NCBI RefSeq assembly: GCF_947496985.1
Contig: NZ_CANMEZ010000001.1
Span: 124,001-188,000, forward strand
Source: an uncultured Kordia sp.
GTDB lineage: Bacteria > Bacteroidota > Bacteroidia > Flavobacteriales > Flavobacteriaceae
Length of the DNA: 64,000 nucleotides
Direction: 5' to 3'
A program made the position numbers and the translations under genes. The notes below the pieces were generated by a model. The model was not told the origin of the DNA, did not search any database, and worked only from the letters and a program-made list of their open reading frames with translations. Below, piece by piece: positions 23,055 to 31,367 of this stretch (within the stretch, counting starts at the first letter, position 1; each line of letters begins with the position of its first letter).

Positions 23055-23342
23055 AGTAGAACCAACATTGACCAATCACATATACTTTCCCAAATATTCT
23101 ATGACTGCATAATTCAAAATTAAGTTTTATTTCCACTCTACTTAACAAGAAACAACCACTGCGAAACAAGAGAATGTAATTAACTGAAAATCAACAACAA
23201 AAACTCTAAAAAACTATCGCTAAGTATTTTTAACTATTTAAAAAGTGATAATACTCAATCTCAAAACCAAGTGTAAATACGCATCTATATTATAGGTGTA
23301 TTGTGCAATTTTGAGAGTCTATAACCAACCTTATCTTTTTTT
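23055..23342. other. Non-coding region upstream of the S53 peptidase gene
   Basis: The gene-free stretch runs from 22980 and includes the terminator above. The remainder has no convincing frame or fold. It should hold the promoter of the RiPP locus; no exact TAnnTTTG element was found. Confidence 0.4.
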
Positions 23343-24875
23343 ATGGAAACAAGCCAAGAAAATACCCCACAAAACGATGTATTAGAAATCAAAGTATACG
23401 TGCCGATTAATGAAATTACGAAGCGACAACAAGGAATGATCGACAACGCACTTCACAAACATCCAAGAGATCGAAAATACTTATCAAACACATCACATTC
23501 TAAAATCTTCGCTCCTAGTAAAGATGATGCCGATGAAATTATTGAACACGCAAAAGCTAATAATTGGGATGTATCATTTAATAAAACAGCACGAGAGATT
23601 ACGATTAGAATAAAATCAGATGATATCGCTAATGAAGATAGCCCAGTAAGTATTGAAGCGTTAAAGTTTTTAAGTTCACAAGGAGATATTCATTTAGATG
23701 CAGCAGGTAATGAAAAACAAGAAAATGCAAGCGCAGAAGACATTGTAAATCCTAATCAGAAAACAGGTTTTGTGAAAAGCAATCAAGAAAAAAGAGTTGG
23801 TAATGGGTATACTGTTCCAATTCAGGAACCTGCACATGGACATAGTGCTATTGAAATTGCAGAGGCGTACAACTTTCCAGAAGGTGACGGAGCAAAACAA
23901 ACTATTGGAATCATAGAACTAGGAGGGAAATTTGAACAAAGTGATTTAGAAACTTACTTTGAATCATACAATTTGGAAGTTCCAGAAATTCAAGTAATTG
24001 GTAAGCCAGCTACAACTCCAATAAACGATAACGTAGAAGTAACCGCAGATATTCAAGTATTAGGATCATTAGCTCCAAAAGCAAAATTAGTAGTGTATTA
24101 TGGAACTACAATTTTACAAGCTATGAAAACTGCTTTAGCAGATACCAAAAATAAACTCACCGTAATTTCTATCAGTTGGGCAGGATCAGAATTAGGATAC
24201 TCGCAACAAGAAATCATAGAATTAAATACTGTTTTTCGTGAAGCATCTTTAAAAGGAATCACTGTTCTTGGTGCTTCTGGTGACAGTGGAGCTTTAAACA
24301 ATAAAGAATATGCGAATGTAAATGTTCCTGTAAACTTTAAAAATGTATTAGGCTGTGGAGGAACGCAACTTGAAATTTATGAGGAAAGAATCATCGCTGA
24401 AACGGTTTGGAATGAAACTACACGACAAGCACAAGTAGGAACTGGTGGTGGTTTTAGTCAACGCATTTCAGAAGCTCCATTCCAAGTAGAAGCTATTCAG
24501 GCTTACTTAGAAAAATTCCCAGAATTTGAACCATACCACAGAGCTGGAGGAACAGGTATTCCTGATGTTGCAGCAAATGCAGCAGACGCTACTGGTTATG
24601 CAATCTTCTTTGAAGGAAACTGGGCAAAAATTGGCGGCACAAGTCTAGCTACTCCACTTTGGGCAGCACTTATTGCTCGTATGAATCAAAACTTAGGCTA
24701 CAGACTAGGGTTCATTAATGAACACTTATATAAATTAATGAACTCAGAGGCATTTCATCAAATTACAGAAGGAAACAACAACTTATACATCGCTGCAGAA
24801 GGTTGGAATCCATGTACAGGTTTAGGATCTCCTGATGGGACAAAACTAATGGAAGCTATTGATGCTTTAGACTAA
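23343..24875 (+). CDS. S53 family serine-carboxyl peptidase (sedolisin/kumamolisin-like)
   Basis: The 510-aa protein has a pro-domain (about 12-95, KYLSNTSHSKIFAPSKDD) and a catalytic domain with E232 and D236 (NVEVTADIQ), oxyanion Asp314 (GASGDSG) and nucleophile Ser434 (IGGTSLATPLW). The C-terminal GWNPCTGLGSPDG segment fits the calcium site. All catalytic residues are intact. No signal peptide is seen, so export by classical Sec is unlikely. It is the first gene of the RiPP-like locus, 33 bp before the 134-aa gene, and could mature the repeat precursor (inference). Confidence 0.9.
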   Translation: METSQENTPQNDVLEIKVYVPINEITKRQQGMIDNALHKHPRDRKYLSNTSHSKIFAPSKDDADEIIEHAKANNWDVSFNKTAREITIRIKSDDIANEDSPVSIEALKFLSSQGDIHLDAAGNEKQENASAEDIVNPNQKTGFVKSNQEKRVGNGYTVPIQEPAHGHSAIEIAEAYNFPEGDGAKQTIGIIELGGKFEQSDLETYFESYNLEVPEIQVIGKPATTPINDNVEVTADIQVLGSLAPKAKLVVYYGTTILQAMKTALADTKNKLTVISISWAGSELGYSQQEIIELNTVFREASLKGITVLGASGDSGALNNKEYANVNVPVNFKNVLGCGGTQLEIYEERIIAETVWNETTRQAQVGTGGGFSQRISEAPFQVEAIQAYLEKFPEFEPYHRAGGTGIPDVAANAADATGYAIFFEGNWAKIGGTSLATPLWAALIARMNQNLGYRLGFINEHLYKLMNSEAFHQITEGNNNLYIAAEGWNPCTGLGSPDGTKLMEAIDALD

Positions 24876-24908
24876 GCAACACATTTAATCTCACTAAAAC
24901 ATAAAATC

Positions 24909-25313
24909 ATGGCAAAAAAGTTAGCATTAGATGAACTTCCAAAACGTTTAATTGTGGATGGAAAAAAAGTAGAAGATGTGATAATGATCTATGGGTTTGT
25001 TGCTGAAGGTCCTGATGAAGACAACATCACGTTTTATTTAGACACACTACTAAAAACTTCTGTAGTAATTAAAGATGAAGATATCATACACGATGTAAAC
25101 ATTACAAAAACACATAGTGCTATTGGTGGTACCATTATCTGGGTAAAAAATGCATCTTCCTACTTACAAGGAAATGGTATGCAATCACAACAAGATGATG
25201 CACAACAATTCTTTCAAGGCGATATCTATCAACAATATGCAAACACTGCACAAGGAAATAATCCTACGCAACCACAAGCTTCAGTATGTGGCTGTGGTCA
25301 ATGTGGAAAATAG
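24909..25313 (+). CDS. Small protein with Cys-Gly C-terminal tail, possible second substrate
   Basis: The 134-aa protein has a folded-looking N-terminal part (about 1-85, alternating strands such as RLIVDGKKVEDVIMIYG and AIGGTIIWVKN). A Gln/Asn-rich linker follows, then a tail ending SVCGCGQCGK. The tail could be a modifiable core or a metal-binding site. No homologous family is recognised. It lies between the S53 peptidase and the repeat precursor and is likely co-transcribed. It may be a partner or carrier of the repeat protein rather than a substrate. Confidence 0.7.
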   Translation: MAKKLALDELPKRLIVDGKKVEDVIMIYGFVAEGPDEDNITFYLDTLLKTSVVIKDEDIIHDVNITKTHSAIGGTIIWVKNASSYLQGNGMQSQQDDAQQFFQGDIYQQYANTAQGNNPTQPQASVCGCGQCGK

Positions 25314-25397
25314 ACAATTAAATAAGTCAAGCTCAATCAAAACATGAGAGTCATAAGGAATTAAAAATCATATTATTAACCTTTAAATTTAATTATT

Positions 25398-26780
25398 ATG
25401 TTTACATTTTTTCAAGGATGTGGAATACCTCCTGTTACCCTAACTTGTGGTAATGTTGGTGGCGCACATGCACAAAATGTAGGACCTACAGGGACATATG
25501 GTTGTACGCAACCAAGTCATTGTGTTGGACCTACAGGAACACAAGGGTGCACAATTGTTGGACCAACTGGTTACCAAGGATGCACACAACCAACAACTAT
25601 TTTAGGACCAACTGGAACGCAAGGTTGCACGCAGCCAGGTCATTGTGTTGGACCTACAGGAACGCAAGGTTGTACACAACCTCAAACAATTTTACCTCCA
25701 ACTATTGGATGTATCACTGTAACAACTACCGTTGCTACTACAATTGGAGGAGCACACGCTCAAGCGCAAACAATTGGACCAACTGGTACACAAGGTTGTA
25801 CACAGCCAGGACATTGTTTAGGGCCAACTGGAACGCAAGGTTGTACACAACCACAAACAATTTTGCCTCCAACATTACCGCCAGCATGTGTACCACACAC
25901 AGTTGGATGTACGGCTATTACACCTTGCCCAACAATACCTTGTCCTCAAGGTGGAAATGCGCAAGCACAAACTATTATACCGCCAACTATTGGATGTATT
26001 ACAGTTACGACAACTATTGCTACTACAGCTGGAGCACATGCACAAAACGTAGTACCAAATACAATAGGATGTACAGCAATTACACCATGCCCAACAATTA
26101 CTCCTCCATGTGGTGGAAATGCGCAAGCACAAAATGTTGGAGTTACTGGATGGAGAGGATGCATTCAACCAACTGGAACACCACCAGCTACTGTTTGCCC
26201 ACAACCAACAGGTACTGCGCAAGCACAAACTGTATTTCCTACTGAAATTTGTCCTACCTTAATAGGTTGCCCAGCTGCTGCACACGCACAAAATGTTGGA
26301 CCAACAGGAACACAAGGTTGCACGCAACCAGGTCATTGTGTTGGAGAAACTGCATATCCAGGATGTACTTTTGTAGGACCAACTGGTACACAAGGATGTG
26401 GTCAAGATAATGCTGCACAAGCACAAACATTAGGACCAACAGCTTACCAAGGATGTTCAGGAACTGCTGCTACTCTTTGTACACAAGTAACTTGTGACGG
26501 TGGAGATGCACAAGCACAAACCTTAGGACACACTGCGTATCCAGGATGTGGAGAGCATGGAACTGCTGCAACACTTTGCACACAACCAAGTATGTGTGGT
26601 GGACCAACTCATCTTTTAGGATGCACAGGTTACGAAGGATGTCACCAACAAGGAACTGCTGCTACAGTATGTACGCAAGTAGGATGTGATGGTGGAAATG
26701 CACAAGCACAAATCCATAGTATCCCAGTTGCTGATTGTATCCCTACACGTAGTTGTACAGGAGCATGGCCAGTATGTTAA
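25398..26780 (+). CDS. Thr/Cys-rich repeat protein, probable multi-core RiPP precursor
   Basis: The 460-aa protein contains about 42 cysteines. It is built from units such as GPTGTQGCTQP, QTILPPTIGCITVTTT, GCTAITPCPTI and GTAATLCTQV. Ten A-[HQ]-A-Q spacers (residues 23, 121, 188, 213, 242, 274, 295, 340, 371 and 435 on) divide it into segments of about 20-95 residues. There is no signal peptide or conventional leader; the start is MFTFFQGCGI. Thr preceding Cys fits dehydration and (methyl)lanthionine formation by the APH, HopA1 and LanC-like enzymes encoded next. A structural, unmodified Cys-rich protein is the alternative. A hairpin after the stop separates it from the enzymes. Confidence 0.8.
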   Translation: MFTFFQGCGIPPVTLTCGNVGGAHAQNVGPTGTYGCTQPSHCVGPTGTQGCTIVGPTGYQGCTQPTTILGPTGTQGCTQPGHCVGPTGTQGCTQPQTILPPTIGCITVTTTVATTIGGAHAQAQTIGPTGTQGCTQPGHCLGPTGTQGCTQPQTILPPTLPPACVPHTVGCTAITPCPTIPCPQGGNAQAQTIIPPTIGCITVTTTIATTAGAHAQNVVPNTIGCTAITPCPTITPPCGGNAQAQNVGVTGWRGCIQPTGTPPATVCPQPTGTAQAQTVFPTEICPTLIGCPAAAHAQNVGPTGTQGCTQPGHCVGETAYPGCTFVGPTGTQGCGQDNAAQAQTLGPTAYQGCSGTAATLCTQVTCDGGDAQAQTLGHTAYPGCGEHGTAATLCTQPSMCGGPTHLLGCTGYEGCHQQGTAATVCTQVGCDGGNAQAQIHSIPVADCIPTRSCTGAWPVC

Positions 26781-26819
26781 TAATAGCTTATCTTAATCAG
26801 ATATAGCTATTTTTTATAT

Positions 26820-26848
26820 AAAGCTGCCTGTAAATTACAGGCAGCTTT
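26820..26848 (+). terminator. Hairpin between repeat precursor and enzyme genes (attenuator-like)
   Basis: aaagctgcctgta and tacaggcagcttt form a near-perfect 13-bp stem. The T tract is weak (ctttc), so partial termination is likely. RiPP loci often use such a leaky hairpin to make more precursor than enzyme. Confidence 0.7.
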
Positions 26849-26872
26849 CAAAAAACTCAAAAAATTACTTTT

Positions 26873-27952
26873 ATGCGCTTAACAAAGAAAAATATTACTC
26901 ACTATCTACTAGACAAAGGTTTTTTAGAACCATCTTCTTTCATGTCTGGTGATTATATGCTTACGCAAACGCAAAGCAGAAATTCTATATTTAAAATTCA
27001 ACAACAACAAGCACAAGGATTGTTTGTTAAGCAATTGGTTGCCCAAGATTCTACAAATAGTTACTTAATGCAGAAAGATGCTACAAGTCACTATTTAATT
27101 CATAAATCAGATTTATACAAAGAAACTGCAAGCCATATTCCAGATTATTATGGGTATGATCCGTATCATAATATTTTAGTTACAGAATATTTTGCCAACA
27201 CAAAAAATGTACATGAAGTAACCTACAGAGACAAACAATTATCAAAACAACATGCAGTTAAAATGGCGCATATTTTAGCTTCTTTTCATTTTGATATTAC
27301 TGAAAAAATTAAAGACAATAGTTCGCTTCAGTTTTTTAGCAAACAATTACCTTGGATTTTAAACACAGGACAACTATTAAATTCAAGTTCGAATGGAATT
27401 ACAAATACGGTCATTGCCGAAATTCACAAACACCAAGATTTAGTTCAAAAAATAGAAAAAATAGCAACGAAGTGGGAAACAACTAGTTTAATTCATGGTG
27501 ATATCAAATGGATGAATTTTATTGTGATGCCAAACAATGAAGACGTAAAACTTGTAGATTGGGAAATTGCAGATTTAGGTGATCCTTTATGGGATGTTGC
27601 TGGTGTTTTTCAATCATATTTTAGTGCTTGGGTTTTAAGTTTCAACAATCAAAACATACAACAGCACCAACAAATACAAGGAAACGAATTTTTATCCATA
27701 GACGCCATTACACCAGTTGTAAAACTACTTTGGGATACCTATGCTGAGAAACAAGAATTTACTTCTATAGTATCCAAAGAAAAATTATTAAAAACACTTT
27801 CATACATGTCAGTTCGAATGATTCAAACTGCTTTTGAAAACAATGTAGCACAACAACAACTACATGCCAATTCCGTAAGAATACTACAATTCTGTAATCA
27901 CATTTTAGGAGATACAGAAGGAATTGCTAAACAATGGAATTTAATAGACTAA
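26873..27952 (+). CDS. APH-like kinase, class V lanthipeptide dehydration component
   Basis: The 359-aa protein has an aminoglycoside-phosphotransferase/choline-kinase fold. The catalytic loop is LIHGDIKWMN (H208, D210, N215), with the metal-binding KLVDWE (D229) and GDPLWDVAG after it. Paired with a HopA1-like protein, such kinases phosphorylate Ser/Thr of a precursor before elimination in class V lanthipeptides and thioamitides. Here it precedes HopA1 by 4 bp. Antibiotic resistance is an alternative function, but the neighbours argue against it. Confidence 0.88.
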   Translation: MRLTKKNITHYLLDKGFLEPSSFMSGDYMLTQTQSRNSIFKIQQQQAQGLFVKQLVAQDSTNSYLMQKDATSHYLIHKSDLYKETASHIPDYYGYDPYHNILVTEYFANTKNVHEVTYRDKQLSKQHAVKMAHILASFHFDITEKIKDNSSLQFFSKQLPWILNTGQLLNSSSNGITNTVIAEIHKHQDLVQKIEKIATKWETTSLIHGDIKWMNFIVMPNNEDVKLVDWEIADLGDPLWDVAGVFQSYFSAWVLSFNNQNIQQHQQIQGNEFLSIDAITPVVKLLWDTYAEKQEFTSIVSKEKLLKTLSYMSVRMIQTAFENNVAQQQLHANSVRILQFCNHILGDTEGIAKQWNLID

Positions 27953-27956
27953 GGAG

Positions 27957-29012
27957 ATGAAAGATACTATACATACAAAACAAATAAAGGAAATTACAAA
28001 AGCAATAGAAATTACTTCACTTAGCACTTATAAAGTTCATGGAGAAGAAGAATATGTGAAAAATCAAATGCCGTATCAAACATTTGCAGAAGATTTTAAA
28101 TCGTTCGGAAGTAACACTAGTGTTGATGCAAAACAACAACGTAGTAATCTTGTCAACGCATTAACAAATACCATCTATGCAAAATTTTATTGTGGCATCA
28201 AAAATGGAGATCATACTTCTAAAATTCCACCAAAAGCAGCACGTGACGCCTTCATGGAAACACTCTCTCAAGCAAACACTTCTACAAATGGATTTGATTA
28301 CCATTGGAATATATACAATGTAGATACTTCAACTGGTAATGCATACGTTCAAAAAAATGGTGAATTACGTTGGTTGCAACCAAATGGATATCAATTTGTA
28401 AATCCGCAACAAAAACAAGCTGCAGTTAATACAAAAGTAAACATCGCGCGTCAAAAAGAAAACAGAAACATTCAACCTGTATTTTATCATGTATTCAGTA
28501 ATGAAATGTTTCCACAAGAAGTAGAATTGGGAAGAATTTACTGGAATGTAACTCCTGAAGGTGCAGCGCCATTAATAAACTTACTCACAACAACACTCAA
28601 CGAATACAAAATTCCATTTCAGTTTAAATGTTTAAACCATCCTGATTTATATGTACGATCGGATGCTGCCGTTTTATACCTCAGCAAAAAACACGTACAG
28701 CTAGTTTCTATCATACTAAAAAGTGTAATTCCAAATTTAGAACCGTATCTTGTAGACGAAATTCCAATGTTCACCAAACAAATTTTTAAAGGTGTTGGAT
28801 ATGCGGAAGATCCAGGGAAAGGGCAAAGTTTTGGTATGAGCAGATCATCAACCATTGCAGAAGCATTAGTTGATGCTTTTCAACAAGAAAAAAACAAAAA
28901 GGAAACACTTACCAATGTAATCAACTTTTTATCAAGAAAAGGAATGACATTAGACCGTTTACACCTTAACAAACATACAACACTAACGCCAACCTTCCCA
29001 AGCTATGAATAA
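27957..29012 (+). CDS. HopA1-like protein, probable phosphate-elimination lyase
   Basis: The 351-aa protein resembles the HopA1/LanY family. Visible features are PKAARDAFMETLSQ near residue 90, RIYWNVTPEGAAPLI, and the C-terminal EIPMFTKQIFKGVGYAEDP. In class V lanthipeptide pathways this family acts with an APH-like kinase to remove phosphate from pThr or pSer and give dehydro-amino acids. No other lyase is encoded nearby. It starts 4 bp after the kinase gene and overlaps the LanC-like gene by 8 bp, so the three are translationally coupled. Confidence 0.8.
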   Translation: MKDTIHTKQIKEITKAIEITSLSTYKVHGEEEYVKNQMPYQTFAEDFKSFGSNTSVDAKQQRSNLVNALTNTIYAKFYCGIKNGDHTSKIPPKAARDAFMETLSQANTSTNGFDYHWNIYNVDTSTGNAYVQKNGELRWLQPNGYQFVNPQQKQAAVNTKVNIARQKENRNIQPVFYHVFSNEMFPQEVELGRIYWNVTPEGAAPLINLLTTTLNEYKIPFQFKCLNHPDLYVRSDAAVLYLSKKHVQLVSIILKSVIPNLEPYLVDEIPMFTKQIFKGVGYAEDPGKGQSFGMSRSSTIAEALVDAFQQEKNKKETLTNVINFLSRKGMTLDRLHLNKHTTLTPTFPSYE

Positions 29013-30270
29013 TATTGAAATCACTACAAAAACAGCTATAAATATGTACGTGAAAACAGCACACAACATTGGAAAGTATTTAGCAAAAGAAGCTATTTGG
29101 TATAAAAATATGTGCAACTGGGCTGGTCACGAAGTAAATATCGTTGGCGACAAATACGAAACTGTTGTAAAAGCCTGTAGTATTGATCTATACAGCGGAC
29201 TTACAGGAATTGCGCTATTTCTAACTGAGTTATATGACAAAACTCAAGACCCAATCATAATGCACACATTGCAAGGCACATTAAATACAATTGAATATAA
29301 CTTAGAAGGGGACAAAATAAACAACTTCGGGTATTACTCTGGAAAAATTGGTGCAGGATATACCTTATGGAAAATTGGAAAAAAACTAAGAAACAACGAA
29401 ATTGCCTCAAAAGGACTCGCCTATGTAAAATCTGTAAAAGACAAAGAAATTGCAAATCATGAAGTAGATATCATTTCTGGCGCTGCCGGATCAATTTCTG
29501 TATTATTAAAATTATACTATGCAGAACAAGATGAAGAATGTTTAGAAATAGCAAAAAAATGCGGTCAATTCTTATTAAACAAAACCATTAAAAATGAAGA
29601 CACCTGTGCATGGATGACGGTAGATGCCACCAATGCATTAACTGGATACTCACATGGAGCTTCCGGAATTGCCTCTGCATTAATGGAATTATACGCAACT
29701 ACCAAAAGTGAAGAATATTGGCATGCAGCAATGGGCGGATTCAATTACGAAAAAAAGTGGTTCAATGATCAAACACAAAACTGGCCAGATTTACGAGAAT
29801 ATAAAGGCGACAAACCGTTAAGTTATGGAACTATGTGGTGTCATGGCGCGCCAGGAATTGCCATTGCTCAACTCAAAGCATACGAAATGACGCAACATGA
29901 ATACTTTTTACAAGAAGCTAAAATTGCTTTAGAAACAACAAAAAGAGCAGTTATTCAAGAAACGAATCCTAACTCAAAAGCTAACTTTTCACTATGTCAC
30001 GGTTTGGCTGGAAATGCAGACATATTATTATACGGACATCAAATACTGAACATTCCTGAATATGTAGAAGTTGCAAAAAAAGCAGGTGACTTTGGTATTT
30101 CGCAATACGATGCAACAGGCGTTGTATTTCCTAGTGGCGTAAATGATCCTAGTGGGCTCACTATTGGGCAACAAGAAAATCAAGGGTTGATGTTAGGACT
30201 CTCAGGAACAGGAATGTTTTACTTACGTTTAGACGATATGATGAATATTCCTTCTGCGTTGGTTCCTTAA
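29005..30270 (+). CDS. LanC-like lanthionine cyclase
   Basis: The 421-aa protein is an alpha/alpha barrel with GxxG-type repeats (LYSGLTGIAL, GYSHGASGIAS, WCHGAPGIAIA, LCHGLAGNADI). The zinc ligands C279, C331 and H332 are all present, as in active LanC cyclases. It would catalyse addition of Cys thiols to dehydro-residues, forming (methyl)lanthionine rings. It is the last gene of the locus, followed by a strong terminator. No transporter is encoded in the locus, so how the product leaves the cell is open. Confidence 0.92.
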   Translation: MNNIEITTKTAINMYVKTAHNIGKYLAKEAIWYKNMCNWAGHEVNIVGDKYETVVKACSIDLYSGLTGIALFLTELYDKTQDPIIMHTLQGTLNTIEYNLEGDKINNFGYYSGKIGAGYTLWKIGKKLRNNEIASKGLAYVKSVKDKEIANHEVDIISGAAGSISVLLKLYYAEQDEECLEIAKKCGQFLLNKTIKNEDTCAWMTVDATNALTGYSHGASGIASALMELYATTKSEEYWHAAMGGFNYEKKWFNDQTQNWPDLREYKGDKPLSYGTMWCHGAPGIAIAQLKAYEMTQHEYFLQEAKIALETTKRAVIQETNPNSKANFSLCHGLAGNADILLYGHQILNIPEYVEVAKKAGDFGISQYDATGVVFPSGVNDPSGLTIGQQENQGLMLGLSGTGMFYLRLDDMMNIPSALVP

Positions 30271-30351
30271 AATATCCTCAACTTTTTTTGGTTGTATAGA
30301 TAAGTATTCACAAGAAAACAATTCTCAAAAACAAACCTGCAAAATCATACA

Positions 30352-30391
30352 AATCTCAATTTCTTAATCATTCAAGAAATTGAGATTTTTT
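30352..30391 (+). terminator. Rho-independent terminator after the LanC-like gene
   Basis: aatctcaatttctt and aagaaattgagatt form a 14-bp stem around a short loop, followed by tttttt. It is the only strong end signal of the RiPP-like locus. Confidence 0.9.
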
Positions 30392-30583
30392 AATTCCTAC
30401 AACCAAAACTTCATAACTAGGGTCATTTTCCCGTATAATTTTAAGGTATTCCCTAATGCAAACTTTTTTAGAAGCATATATTTTTACGAATTCAAGGTTC
30501 AAGAACTAAAATCATGTGTTTTATGAATAGAGGTTGTAGTCATTCATAGTTAATGAAACACATTGAATCATTGAATTTTGGAA

Positions 30584-30611
30584 AATCCTAAGTGTAATGC
30601 TTAGGATTTTT
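30584..30611 (+). terminator. Terminator-like hairpin with no gene upstream
   Basis: Stem aaatcctaag/cttaggattt with loop tgtaatg and a following T run. No coding gene ends into it, so it may close a small RNA. Confidence 0.6.
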
Positions 30612-30893
30612 TAGTTCAATTCAATTTTCGAAAAACTTGTACTGAACTTAATTCAGTATCTAAAACAAATACATTAGCAAAGACATTATTTTAGTAAGCA
30701 TAAAAATATAAACCATATACTGCAGTTAGTACCGTTTCTTCTTTATCCTTACATCTAAAAGCCTAGCGATCTTTTTCAAGCAACAGTAATTTTCTTTCAT
30801 TCCGGTGTAAAGTTTTAAAAAAAAACTCGTCTCAATGTAGACTATTTGATTTTGCGTATTTTAGCAATTCTCAAATATAAACACGCATACAAC

Positions 30894-31229
30894 ATGGATA
30901 AATCATATTATAACCCAAGAGACTTAAAAAAATTCGGATCAATTACAGAATGGAGTGAAGAACTTGGAAATAAATTCTTTGAATATTATGGTAAAGTCTT
31001 CGAAGAAGGCGCACTAACACCACGTGAAAAATCATTAATTGCTTTAGCTGTATCACACACAGAGCAATGTCCGTATTGCATTGATGCATATACCAAAGAT
31101 GGTTTACAACGCGGAATTACTAAAGAAGAAATGATGGAAGCCATTCATGTAGGTGCAGCTATCAAAAGTGGTGCAACATTAGTACATGGAGTACAAATGA
31201 TGAACAAAGTAAATAAATTAGAAATGTGA
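30894..31229 (+). CDS. AhpD-like carboxymuconolactone decarboxylase family protein of the arsenosugar cluster
   Basis: The start ATG at 30894 gives 111 aa (MDKSYYNPRDLKKFG). The AhpD-type redox motif is EQCPYCIDAYTKDG, with helical flanks GALTPREKSLIALAVSHT. Proteins of this kind are annotated as arsenosugar biosynthesis-associated peroxidase-like proteins and are found with ArsS and ArsM, as here. The CxxC should be redox active. An in-frame upstream extension to 30846 is less likely because it adds a non-conserved hydrophobic tail. Confidence 0.85.
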   Translation: MDKSYYNPRDLKKFGSITEWSEELGNKFFEYYGKVFEEGALTPREKSLIALAVSHTEQCPYCIDAYTKDGLQRGITKEEMMEAIHVGAAIKSGATLVHGVQMMNKVNKLEM

Positions 31230-31323
31230 TTTTTATAGTTTTCAATTATAAAAATCATTCTGAGCGCACTGCATTGAGTAAAATCGAAATGAAGTTGAAA
31301 GATCTCTAAAAACCGAAATACGC

Positions 31324-31331
31324 TAAATTTG
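31324..31331 (+). promoter_or_regulatory. Bacteroidetes -7 element upstream of arsS
   Basis: TAAATTTG matches TAnnTTTG exactly, 36 bp before the arsS ATG. A TTG at 31295-31297 is 26 bp upstream, longer than the usual spacing, so only the -7 box is well supported. Confidence 0.45.
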
Positions 31332-31367
31332 TGTATACAATCTAGAGGCGAAAAATAAAATTGATCA

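Larger units (their letters stand above)
30271..30893. other. Long intergenic region with a second hairpin
   Basis: Besides the terminator at 30352-30391 it holds another terminator-like hairpin at 30584-30611 (aaatcctaag/cttaggattt, then T). The 190 bp between them have no convincing gene, only an 11-codon frame at 30514-30549. A short transcript ending at the second hairpin is possible. Confidence 0.5.

Noticed and set aside
25502-26439. Long alternative frames on both strands inside the Thr/Cys repeat gene
   Set aside because: They mirror the DNA repeat of the 25398-26780 gene, have no plausible start context and unnatural composition.
25398-26780. Calling the repeat region a CRISPR array or minisatellite
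   Set aside because: Units are protein-level repeats with synonymous variation at third positions and no uniform spacers; the frame is open throughout.
30514-30549. 11-codon frame MCFMNRGCSHS
   Set aside because: Too short to separate from chance; no ribosome-site or conservation evidence available.
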